From Sabellastarte sp. h YS-2021 (Eukaryota; Annelida; Polychaeta; Sabellida; Sabellidae): a DNA stretch of 64,000 nucleotides. Where the stretch lies: the NCBI GenBank assembly GCA_964017235.1, contig OZ024933.1:63904255-63968254 (forward strand). Direction: 5' to 3'. Positions 34,284-43,533 of the stretch are shown piece by piece; position 1 is the stretch's first letter, and every line of letters begins with the position of its first letter. Both the position numbers and the translations under genes were made by a program. Under the pieces are notes generated by a model. The model saw nothing but the letters and a program-made list of their open reading frames with translations, did no database searches and was not told the DNA's origin.

Positions 34284-34833
34284 ACGTACATTCTATGTTA
34301 ATTGCATGGAATTTCTTCTCACAACATTTGGTGTCCCGTTTGACATAAATACCTGTACCATGAACTGACTTACTACACGTTAATATGTAATTATCCATTT
34401 CAAATTTCTTATGTGACGCTATTTTAGAAATATGTGTTTCCGTTAAACATATAGCATCTAACAGTTTAACTGATGGATCACTCTTTAAACCTTGCAGATG
34501 CATTTTCAGAGATCTTATATTTAGGCAACCCAAAAGAAAGGCATTTTCCCTTGCTATTTTTTCAATTGGAGAAATCCATTGTAATTTAGATTCAGCTTCC
34601 ATCCGTTTCATTTCTTCAAGAGCACCTGCGTTTACTTTTATATGGCTTGGGTTAAAATTGCAGATTTTTATTCCCCTACTTGTTTTGGCTCTACTTAGCA
34701 TAGTGTAAATTAGTCCTTGAGGAATACATTTCAAGTTTGATGGTTTCATCATATCTGCGACCATTTCGCTGTATGTACTACCCTGTGTTTTGTGTGTTGT
34801 TAATCCCCATGCTAGGTCAAATATGTTGTTCAC
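34264..34833 (-). pseudogene. Helentron Rep-helicase C-terminus fused to endonuclease N-terminus (189 codons)
   Basis: Residues 7-18 (LAWGLTTHKTQG) are PIF1-type helicase motif V, and residues 40-50 (GLIYTMLSRAK) are motif VI. After a short linker, LGCLNIRSL (N105) and LTETH (E132, H134) begin an AP-like endonuclease. The order helicase then endonuclease is specific to Helentron/Helitron2-type rolling-circle transposons. The Rep part and most of the helicase are missing; upstream of 34833 the sequence turns into a Sat-B-like fragment. It is non-functional. Confidence 0.85.
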
Positions 34834-34990
34834 CTATTTTTCGATGTAGTGCGGCGGGAGATCATACCACGGCAGTGGTCTTGTTCATTTTTACAAGGAT
34901 ATACTTGTCGTTGGATATGGAAACTACATCAGTTTCTTTGTTTTTATTACATAGAATCATAATTTGGTGACTTTTCGTAGTTCAGATAAG
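34821..34990. repeat. Sat-B and junction-segment fragments flanking the Helentron remnant
   Basis: 34821-34840 reads like the Sat-B stretch ATATGTTGTTCACCTATTTT. Just after it, CCACGGCAGTGGTCTTG (about 34869-34885) matches the junction segment of the Sat-A module (about 20830 and 61060). The rest is unrecognised. Confidence 0.5.
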
Positions 34991-34999
34991 TATTTTTTA

Positions 35000-35640
35000 G
35001 CATATTTTACAACTGAAGTCCACTTCCGTGTTCACGTTGTAAAGAAACAGCGACTCGTTTATCTGGTTTCTAATACAGGATATATATATATATGCCTGAC
35101 AGTAAAATAAAATAAATAAAATATTTAGCCCCTGTTTCATTATTTGACCATTTTTAGGGTTTAAAAATATGTAAATTTAGCCCAAACGAGCCTTGTCAAG
35201 TGAAATCGTCGGAAACAACTTCCGTTTTTTTTGTCGAGACAGCAATTACTTGCAACTAATGCACGTCTCGTGTAGGTAGTTTATATACAGGAATATATGC
35301 CTGTTGAAATCAAATAAGATAAATTTGTTCATGGTTTATCCCCGTTCTTCAACAGTATTTGTCCATTTTAAGGGTTAAAATATGATATAAAGCACGAAAC
35401 TAACTTGGGGAATCCTTGGGGAAACCCCTGTGATGACGTCGCGTCTAGACAGCATGTGCTGAGAGACGTGTGTTTCTTACAGTACGTTTACCTATAAAAT
35501 TAAATAAAATATTTTATCCTTTCTTTCCAGTATTATTGACCATTTAAAATGTTAATACTTAAATAAACAGAATAGAATTCTTCCTCAAATCGTCTAGACA
35601 GTATGTGTTTCTTCAAACTAAGGTAACCTTGGTTTGGCAT
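35000..35640. repeat. Degenerate tandem repeat of about 205 bp, three copies
   Basis: Blocks near 35080, 35290 and 35480 share the order CAGGA(A)TATATGCCTG or its decayed form, an AAATAAAATA stretch, TTATCCC-like, CAGTATTATTGACCATTT-like, an AGGGTTAAAATAT-like stretch, then GTCTAGACAGCATGTG-like. No coding frame is seen. I do not recognise the family. Confidence 0.55.
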
Positions 35641-35890
35641 TATTTTAATTCATCCAATTTTATAATATAAGAAATATTATACTTGCTTTTTAGATTCTAT
35701 GTTATTTAATAAAATTCTGGGTAATTATAGCTTTCCTTATCTCACAACTAGCCCTACCTGCAGTGAGGCGGTGGGGCAGATGACCTTGTGTCACTCTTGA
35801 TTTACATACGTAAATCCAGTTGTGTAGTTCTTTTCAAAGAACCGTTTAAGGAAAGCTTACATGGAAATTATAATGTCCAACTTCTTTCTA
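35640..35890. other. Unassigned AT-rich DNA
   Basis: No ORF of note and no repeat shared with the rest of the window. It contains a small inverted repeat, GATTTAC and GTAAATC, near 35800-35817. Nothing else is recognised. Confidence 0.4.
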
Positions 35891-36240
35891 GCCAGGGTGG
35901 ATCAGATCCCTGCTTGAATCTAAAGCCAGATCCGATCTTAGTTCATCCGAGTTTTTAATTCACCTGAGAATCGGATGCATTATTCCCAACTTCTATCCAC
36001 CCGAGTATGATTTGATACTCAGATTTTCATTGCATCTAGACCCGATGCTCGGATATCAGATCCGATGTTCGGATGTCTGCTGCTACCACCCTATGATCGG
36101 ATGTTTACACTAAGTTCCAATGCTCGGATGATCTAATCTAAAATCCGATGCTCGGATGATTGTATCTAGATCTGATCCTTGGATGATCAGATCTTAAATC
36201 TGATGTTCGGATGATGGTTCCAGATCAGAACTCTGAACAA
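35890..36240. repeat. Irregular short repeats built on GATGCTCGGATGATC
   Basis: About ten imperfect copies of a 30-40 bp motif (ATCCGATGCTCGGATGAT, ATCTAGATCTGATC) with GGATCAGATC palindromic variants. They lie directly upstream of the B1 gag remnant and may be part of that element's old 5' region, where CTCGGATG is also frequent in B2 and B3. The origin is uncertain. Confidence 0.5.
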
Positions 36241-36389
36241 TCCTAACACACACTTGGACTAATAGTTCACAAGCCTGGCAGTAAATATCACTTATTGGAG
36301 GCTTCAGTGCAAGTCCAAGTCCTCAAGCCTTTCAGTCCTGACTCTGTATTTTTAGGGAAGTAGGTTGCCTGACTTAACCCTAACCATTT

Positions 36390-37160
36390 TCTGAGGACAT
36401 TGAAACTTAGGCAGTTTTTGAACCTCCCTGCCCCCAGGGAATTTATGCCTAGATCCTCCACAGTCTGGACTCTGAATGATTTACCAGGCCAACAGGAACT
36501 TAGGCTGTTAATTTCCCTTAAAATGGAACAACCTTGTTTTGAACACAAATTACAAGTTTTTAAATCTCTATCTCCCTAGGGGCCTCCTTGGGTAAGCCCC
36601 CCTCCCCCTTCTGGTCATCAAGAGTTGAGCTTAAGGCTGCTCTTCACTAGGTTCTTCTGAATACAACCTGGTTATGGATATCTGTTAAGACAGTAGCAAG
36701 GCTACTACCAGACAGGTCAAACTCAATTTCATGGTGCATATAAGTAGTCAGAAGGGGTATGGTGAATTCAGGTGAGATACTGGATCTTTAGATCTTAAAG
36801 TTCCCCATTCACAACTAGTTTAGGAGGGACAGGAGTTCCTCATCAAGGCACCAGTAATAACACTTAGGGTTTAGGCCCTATTAATCAGCCCTTTCCATTC
36901 CCCACAATCTAGAGGCTCCTACAGGAACCATCCCAATGGGGGTCATTCCATTCCAAGCAGTATCCATCATTTTCCTCAGGTAGGGGAAATCAAGTAGCAG
37001 AGGCTCCAAGGTCGTTTTCGACCCCACTCCAGGGGACGAGGGCATGAAAACCCTTCCCTCCCCCCCCATGACTCCTCCAAAGCCTCCCTCAGTCCACCAG
37101 TAGGAGGTTGCCTCTGTTCTTTCAGAAAAGACTGGCAAACAAATCCTGTCATTCTTTTCA
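36390..37160 (+). pseudogene. gag: Gag remnant of DIRS B1
   Basis: No usable frame is left. Homology to B2 and B3 gag is seen at the nucleotide level: a GAAACTTAGGCAG segment with CTCCCTGCCCCCAGGGA near 36400-36445, CTAGGGGCCTCCTTGGGTAA near 36575, and GAGGCTCCTACAGGAAC near 36910 with GGTCGTTTTCGACCCCACTC near 37010. The first ATG and the N-terminal Cys/His module are absent. Confidence 0.65.
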
Positions 37161-37226
37161 AATCCAAGTCCGGTCAGATTCTCTCTGATTCAGTCAAGGC
37201 CCTTCAAAAGACCAAGCTCTGGCCTC

Positions 37227-38880
37227 TTGTATCCAGTCTCTTCTCTCAAAGAACGCAATAGGAAGGGTGGAAAATGTAAAATCTCTCAGGTTTTACAGTC
37301 GCCTGTTTCTAATCCCCAAGCCTCACCAAAGGTGGAGGCCAGTATTAGACTTAAGCAGGCTCAACACTTTTCTACACATAGAAAAGTTCAAAATGGAAAC
37401 TCCAGAGTCCATGAGGACCTCCCTGACTCCAGGGGAATGGGTATCGTCGATAGACCTATCGCACGCTTACCTTCACACCCCATCCACCCAAACTCAAGGA
37501 AATACCTTCGGTTTTGCCACAGGTCACAGGTGTTCCAGTTCACCTCCCTTCCTTTCGGTCTAGCCACAACCCCCCAGGTCTTTACGATGATTGTAAAGGA
37601 AGTGAAGCTAATGGCCCTCTCCAGAGGACTGGGGCTTCACCAATACGTGGACGACTGGCTGATCAGGTCCCAGTCTCAGGAGGAAGCCCAAGTGAACACT
37701 CGGGCAGTGGTAGACTTAACCCAGTCCTTGGGGTGGATCATAAATCAGGAAAAATCAGAACTGAAACCTACTCAGGTGTTTTCGTTCGTGGGTTACGAAT
37801 ACCATCTAGATTCAGCCCTTGTAAAACCCACTCAAGAGAGATGGCTCAAACTTCAGGATTTGATCCTAAGACTCGAGTCAAAACATGTTTTGACTGCAAG
37901 ATGTTTGATGTCGCTATTTGGGTTGCTTGCCTCAATGGAGAAAATGGTCCCGGAGGGACGCCTTCACATGAGACCCTTTCAGTTTCATCTCAAGGAGCAC
38001 TGGAGATATCCTCAGTTGCTGGACAGCCTCCTTCCTTGGACAGAAGCCATTGCAGCACACTTAGACTGGTGGCAAAATCCCTCAAACGTGATGAAAGGTG
38101 CAGACCTTCATCCCAAAGACCACAGTATCAAACTCTTTACAGACGCCTCAAACGAAGGTTGGGGCGCTCACTTAGATCAAAGTTCTACAAGGGTCTGTGG
38201 TCAGACCGGGAAAAAAGGCTACACATAAACGTCCTAGAATTGAAGGCGGTCTCCCTGGCCCTTCGAAGCTTCAAGGACCAGTGCCAGAACCAAACAGTGC
38301 TAGTTGCAACGGACAACTCAACAGTGGTAGCCTACATAAACAAGGAGGAACTCACTCAGCAGAGATGTGTGCTCTCCTGTGGAAGATCATGACCTGGTGC
38401 CATCACTATCACATAACATTGAAAGCCAGACACATTCCAGGGTGCCTGAATGTGATGGCCGACCTGTCCAGGTCGAACCAAGTGCAGTCAACAGAATGGT
38501 CACTGCATCCGCAGGTGTTCAAACAGATCTGCCAAAAGTGGTTCACACCTCATGTAGATTTATTTGCCACTCATCTGAACCACAAACTTCCACTGTACGT
38601 ATCTCCTGTCCCAGACCCAAATGCTTGGGACATAGATGCTCTGAACATAAACTGGACGGGTCTCACTGCCTATGCTTACCCTCCGACGGCTCTCCTTCAC
38701 AGGGTGATCCAAAAATCAGGCAATACCACTGCCTGATCATCGTAATAGCCCCAGGCTGGCCAGGGATGCCCTGGTTTTGGGACCCAGTGCGGCTCTCAAC
38801 AGAGATCCCACTGCAACTCCCGGTGTCAACAACTCTTCTCAAGCAGTCCCACAATCATCTCAACCTCCATGCTTGGTGTC
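37227..38880 (+). pseudogene. pol: RT-RNase H-methyltransferase-like remnant of DIRS B1
   Basis: A 333-codon frame (37227-38228) holds RT from LRFCHRSQVFQF on, with LPFGLATTP, YVDDW (D142, D143) and the start of RNase H (FTDASNEGWGAH). The first part of RT (KPHQRWRPVLDL, VSSIDLSHAY) is in another frame (37267-37563). RNase H then shifts again (LVATDNSTVVAYIN), and the methyltransferase-like part (VDLFATHLNHKLP, AYPPT) lies in 38197-38736. There are at least three frameshifts and an internal deletion near 37140-37200 relative to B2. It is non-functional. Confidence 0.85.
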
Positions 38881-39960
38881 TAGGAGTGGACAGCTCCAAG
38901 AACAAGGCTTCTCTGTGGAGGTGGCAGAGAGAATTGCTGCCCCTCGAGAGGTCATCAACAAGGACCATCTACAAGTCAAAGTGGACTGTATTTCAGAAAT
39001 GGTCCAGAGAAAATTCGGTGGATTTCTCCACTCCATCTGTGAAACAAATCAAATTTTTTTTTTCATGTACCTGTACCAAGATCTAAACAGGCGCCCCTTG
39101 ACCATCGATGGTTACAGGACGGCCATTGTTGACACGTTGGGCCCAGCGGGCCACCATATTGCACAAAGTTCAGACCTTCACAGGTTACTCTCCAGTTTTC
39201 ACAGGGATCGTCCCAAAAGTTCCAGGAATCTTCCAAAATGGAACCTTTCTGTTGTTCTCAATGAGCTCACAAAAGCACCCTTTGAGCCTATGAAAGACAC
39301 AGACCTCGAACATCTTACTTCCAAAACTGCTTTCTTGCTAGCTTTGGCCGCCGGTAAGCGCCACAGCGGAATCCATGCCTGGGTTGCAAACAAGTATCTA
39401 ATCTAGGCCAATGGGAAAAGGTTGCCTTGTTCCCTTCTGATTTTATAGCCAAAAACCAACTAGCAAGAGAAGGTTCACAAAGTGTGTCTCCGGTGACTAT
39501 TCCTGCTCTAACTACCATTGTAGACGGACAATTCAAAGAATACAGGACCTTGCGTCCCGTGCGGGCCCTGAGTTACTATTTGGACCGAACCAAAGACCTG
39601 AGAGGGTCTCGATCCCTCCCTTTCATCTCCTTCAAGAAAGGACACACCTCAGACATCAGGCCCGCTACTCTTTCTTCTTGGTTGAAACAAACCATTCTAC
39701 TTTGTTATAAACAAGCAGACCAGCAAGCCTTTGACTTGGTCCAAGAATTAAAGCGCATGACATTTGGGCCTTCGCGGCCTCTAAGGCCTTTTTACGGTGG
39801 GGTATCGGTGGACCAAATCAAGCAAGCCTGTCACTGGAAAACTCACAACACGTTTACAAATTTTTACCTAAAAGACCTTACTTGGTCAGACGACAACAAT
39901 ATGTTTCTGGGACCAGTGGTGGCGGCACAACAAGTCCTAGACCCTTCCCCTCAGACCAGT
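38880..39960 (+). pseudogene. Tyrosine recombinase remnant of DIRS B1
   Basis: Split across 38777-39406 and 39427-40098. Recognisable parts are TIDGYRTAIVDTLG, GKRHSGIHAW (the usual Glu after the box I Arg is Gly), CPVRAL-like with YYLDRTKDL, a CHWKTHNTFTNFYLKD end, and the decayed HxxR box. In the frame giving AHDI the expected Arg codon reads TGG (Trp). Two active-site changes plus frameshifts make it dead. Confidence 0.83.
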
Positions 39961-39967
39961 CATCCTC

Positions 39968-39999
39968 GGAAAGAAAAAAGGGGGGGGGGGGGGGGGGGG
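39968..39999 (+). repeat. Polypurine tract with 20-G run, DIRS B1
   Basis: GGAAAGAAAAAAG followed by an uninterrupted run of about 20 G, downstream of the recombinase coding region. The homologous run in B2 has 10 G (51465-51474), and family A has 8. The length of this run may be inaccurate in assembly. Confidence 0.8.
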
Positions 40000-40184
40000 C
40001 ACATCTGCTACAGCCAAGTCTTCAGGTGTCTAATCCCAGGATCTAGGTATAGGTTTACCTTTCAAGATGTTACGGGTAAGGTCATAAACTATTTTTAGTT
40101 TATCAAGTATAAGATGTAATAAGGACTTATCAAGGTTGTCATTAATCTCATGTTCGGTGACAAATATTTATGAGAATTCCAACC

Positions 40185-40500
40185 TTGAAGCTCTTCATTG
40201 AAAGTCATCCACAGGTCCTCACCGAGGTCATTTTTGGCCTTTTTGGAGATATTTTCACACTTATTGCTGTCTATATTGCATTGAAACTATTGAAAATGGC
40301 TTTGGAGGTTGAGTACATGATGGAGTACCAGTATCCAGAGTTACTGGTGACAGAGAAAATCTGCTGATTCAAGTTATGGACAGGAAGAAGGCAGTTGTTT
40401 CATATAAGCCTATAAGCTCCAATGAGTTTATAGCAGAACTATGGAGCCAACAGGAACTGGTTACAGAGGATTGCTTCACCTATAGCCAGTTAGGCCCTGG
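40185..40500. other. Unassigned sequence after B1
   Basis: No repeat or domain recognised. A 65-codon frame at 40170-40367 has a hydrophobic stretch (VIFGLFGDIFTLIAVYIAL) but starts inside the B1 3' region, so it is probably fortuitous. Confidence 0.4.
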
Positions 40501-41130
40501 TACTGGGCAGGTCCACAGCACTGGCTAACAGACCAGCAGTAGCCTTTTAAAGGTATGAACCTGCTACACCAGTCAGCCAGCCTACTGTCAGGACCTCCTA
40601 CCTGGTCAAAAGTGTTAGACCAACCAGTCAGTAGCCTTTTAAGGGTCCAAGTGGCTGTCTCAGATCAACCAGTTACTGCCCGAGGAAATTGGTTACAAGA
40701 AATTCTTATACCAGTCATTGGTCTTGGTGAGATGACTCGTCTGAACCTACCACACCAGTTAGCCAGCCTACTGTTAGGACCTCCTACCTGGTCAAAAGTG
40801 TTAGACCAACCAGTCAGTAGCCTTTTAAGGGTCCAAGTGGCTGTCTCAGATCAACCAGTTACTGCCCGAGGAAATTGGTTACACAGAAATTCTTATACCA
40901 GTCATTGGTCTTGGTGAGATGACTTATCTGAACCTACCACACCAGTCAGCCAGCCTACTGTCAGGACCTCCTACCTGGTCAAAAGTGTTAGACCAACCAG
41001 TTAGTGCCTGAGGAAAATTGGTTCCCGAGAAATTCTAATACCAGTCATTGGTCTCTGTGACATGACTGTCTCAACCTACCAGACCAATCAGCCAGCCTAC
41101 TGTCAGGACCTCCTAGCTGGTCGAAAGTGA
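40500..41130. repeat. 187-bp tandem repeat, about 3.5 copies
   Basis: CCTGGTCAAAAGTGTTAGAC occurs at 40601, 40787 and 40974 (spacing 186 and 187), with a fourth diverged copy (CTGGTCGAAAGTG) at 41116 after a deletion. CAGTCAGTAGCCTTTTAAGG and CAACCAGTTACTGCCCGAGG repeat in step. A 120-codon frame runs through it only because the second and third units lack stops; I do not regard it as a gene. Confidence 0.85.
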
Positions 41131-41460
41131 CTATAGATAAGAAGACTTTCCCCAACAAGATTTGTCCAACTACCTGTCACTTATCAGACCCCACACCAGC
41201 CAGTTACTGGTCCTGGTGAGATGCCGAACTGAACCGGATTGGTCAGCCTACTGCCAGCAAGAAGTCTGCTGTATCAGTTACTGTGGAGATTCATCGGGTT
41301 TTTCTTACAGGTTCCAGTTAGGTTCCACCCTCCTAGACTGGCCACCCAGCTTGCCTTTTACCAAGCCTGTGAGCAGTGTCAGCTGACACCAGGGCCCTGA
41401 GTTTCCAAATGCAGCCTTCCCCTCAAGATTATAACCCATTTGCCGGTTTTCACAACTCAA
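41130..41460. other. Diverged tail of the 187-bp repeats and unassigned DNA
   Basis: Scattered CCAGTTACTGGTC-like echoes of the 187-bp unit. The palindrome GTGTCAGCTGACAC sits at 41376-41389. No gene. Confidence 0.4.
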
Positions 41461-42060
41461 GCAATGGTAAATTTATCTGTTAATCAGACCAGGGGTCACA
41501 GTTCTCATAAATGGCTATTAGTGTTTTCCACAGTGGGGTTGTGTGGGTTACTGACACCCATACAGAAGCAAGTCCACCTAGGTCGCCTCCACATGAGGCT
41601 GATACAGTGGCAATTTGAAGAACAGCTGACGGGTACCAGACTCACTAGAAAAGGTGATCCCAGTTCACTCCACCCCATCTAAAATGGTGGTTGTAGGAAG
41701 ACAAATATGCATCAAGGTCAACCATTACACCTAATTAAATATGCTCTGCAAATCCTTACAGATGCATCAAGAAGGGCGAGTGCTCACTTAGGGGAACAAG
41801 GGGAACACACTGTAAGGGGAACCTGGTCCCTTGCAGAAGCAAGTTACACAAAGTGTCTGGAGCCAAGATGGTCTTTTGGCCCTAAAGGAGTTCCGAGACC
41901 TCTGCTTGAACCTTATTGCTACCATAGCTACAGACAACACCATGGTGGTTGCCTATTTAAGGAGTGGGGGAGTAAGTCGGGCCCTCTTTGTGCCCTACTA
42001 TGGAGAATCCTGACCTGGTGCTCCAGGAAAAAGGCTCAAGCCCGACACATTCACGCTTAA
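41460..42060 (+). pseudogene. DIRS RT-thumb and RNase H relic (third lineage)
   Basis: Broken frames at 41440-41682 and 41707-42060 retain HLGRLHMRLIQWQFEEQL (RT C-terminus), LQILTDASRRASAHLGE (RNase H first Asp), ATDNTMVVAY in an alternate frame (about 41930), and LCALLWRILTWCSRKK. These are closer to family A than to B (compare family A HMRPIQWHLK and LCALLWRLLSWC). Gag, the RT active site and the recombinase are absent. It is too decayed to place precisely. Confidence 0.75.
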
Positions 42061-42110
42061 ACCATGTCCCGTCTGGGGATACACTGCGTCGAGACGCAAT
42101 GTCTAGTTTT

Positions 42111-42141
42111 TACCCCACAGCCCTTAAGGGCTGTCGGGGTA
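42111..42141. repeat. Long hairpin heading the Sat-F repeats
   Basis: The perfect palindrome ACAGCCCTTAAGGGCTGT is at 42117-42134. It extends outward by TACCCC and GGGGTA with one unpaired base, so the whole hairpin is 42111-42141. The shared core begins about 60 bp downstream at 42201. Confidence 0.8.
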
Positions 42142-42149
42142 TTGTTTTC

Positions 42150-42640
42150 ACCCATGGTGTCCGGATGGGCGGGTGGGCGGCGGGAAATAGTTTGTCCGGG
42201 CTGTATCTCAGAAACCGTAAGGTGTAGGAAGTTCATACTTGGCAGGGACATTTGTTGGGGGGTGTAGGTGTGCAACGTCATGGTCTGACCTTGATTTGAC
42301 CTTTGACCTTGCCGTAGTGACCTTGAGTTTGAAAATCTTGTATGGATTATATCTCAGCAACCATAAGGTGTAGGAAGTTGATACTTGGCAGGGACATTAG
42401 TTAGGGGTTGTAGGTGTGCAACGTCATGGTCTGACCTTGATTTGACCTTTGACCTTGCCGTAGTGACCTTGACCTTTAAAATCTTGTCCAGGGTATATCT
42501 CAGAGACTGTAAGGTGTAGGAAGTTTATACTTAGTAGGGACATTGGTTGAGGGTTTTAGGTGTGCCACGTCATGGTGTGACACTGATTGACCTTTGACCT
42601 TGCTGTATTGACCTTTAAAATCTTGTTGCACCTTTGGGTC
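42150..42640. repeat. Sat-F tandem repeat, 146 bp, three copies
   Basis: ATCTCAG occurs at 42205, 42351 and 42497 (146-bp spacing). Units have GTAAGGTGTAGGAAGTT, ATACTTGGCAGGGACATT, CAACGTCATGGTCTGACC, and a direct-repeat TGACCTTTGACCT at 42297-42309, 42443-42455 and 42588-42600. The last unit decays into unique DNA. Confidence 0.9.
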
Positions 42641-43099
42641 TTTCTGTTGATGCAGATTAAGCACGGTTAAAGTCATATTAGAATTCATTAAGAATTTCCT
42701 TTTGCAAGTTCCCATTGTAACAGATGGAATTTCATCAAGTGAGTCACAGGCTTTTCTCCAACACCACACATAAGCATTCATTGAATGTATTGCCACTTCT
42801 GTATGCATGGGTAATATTCAAAACATCCAAACCATAATTCGGCCATTTTTGGTTTACTGATAAGTGCTGTCATTTTATTATTGAATTGTTTTGTTTTAAT
42901 ACTTCATCTTTACATACATTTCTTTTCCTTAGATATTATTTTCTCTACTTAAGCATTATTTGGACCTTAATATAACTGACACTGCTCTGAAAGTATTTTG
43001 AACTTTGTACTGTTATACTACTTCTATATCTCATGGTGTTAAAAATATTTCCCCAGGCTGTGGGGTACGGGCATCTCTGATGCTTTTTTTTTAATAATT
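42641..43099. other. Unassigned AT-rich spacer
   Basis: No repeat or domain recognised. A minus-strand frame (42500-42808) overlaps Sat-F and is not convincing. A T run precedes the hairpin at 43100. Confidence 0.4.
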
Positions 43100-43533
43100 G
43101 TATCCCCGCCGCGAAGCGGGGATACTATGGATTCATCATCGTCCGTGTCCGCAGAGATTTCTTGTTAGCGACCTACAGTCCACATTTCTTTCCAGATTTC
43201 TTTCATATTTGGCAGGTGGCTTGATATGGTGGAGGACTCGCCACCCTATCTTTTTGGTAGGCTTTATGTCTAAATTAGGCCTGTGGTACACAAAAATATC
43301 TAAAATGTGGAATATTGCTTGTTAGCGACCTACAGTCCACATTTCTTTCCAGATTTCTTTCATATTTGGCAGGTGGCTTGGTATGCTAGAGGACTCTCCA
43401 CCCTATCTTTTGGGTAGGGTTTATGTCTAAATTAGGCCTGTGGTAGACAAAAATGTCTAAAATGTGGAATACTGCTTGTTAGCGACCTACAGTCCACATT
43501 TCTTTCCACATTTCTTCCATATTTGGCAGGTGG
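43100..43533. repeat. Hairpin-headed Sat-G repeat, 157 bp, about 2.4 copies
   Basis: A perfect 10-bp-arm hairpin (GTATCCCCGC and GCGGGGATAC, loop CGCGAA) lies at 43100-43125. CTTGTTAGCG follows at 43161, 43318 and 43475 (157-bp period), with CATATTTGGCAGGTGGCTT and TCTAAATTAGGCCTGTGGTA. The third unit is cut at GGTGGCTT (43528), where Sat-A begins. Confidence 0.88.

Larger units (their letters stand above)
36390..40184 (+). mobile_element. DIRS-type retrotransposon relic, copy B1
   Basis: Old copy of a second DIRS family. Homology to B2 and B3 runs from the Gag middle region (36390, compare 47275 and 63055) to GAGAATTCCAACC (40184, compare 51773). Gag is heavily decayed, RT and recombinase are split among frames, and no terminal repeats or ICR are visible, so both ends are lost. 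A 20-G run follows the recombinase region. Confidence 0.85.

Noticed and set aside
40170-40367. Small hydrophobic membrane protein
   Set aside because: It starts within the DIRS B1 3' region, lies alone, and has no homologue I can recognise.
40555-40917. 120-codon repeat protein at the 187-bp repeats
   Set aside because: The frame persists for less than two units, breaks in the next, and the period (186-187 bp) does not hold it open by design.
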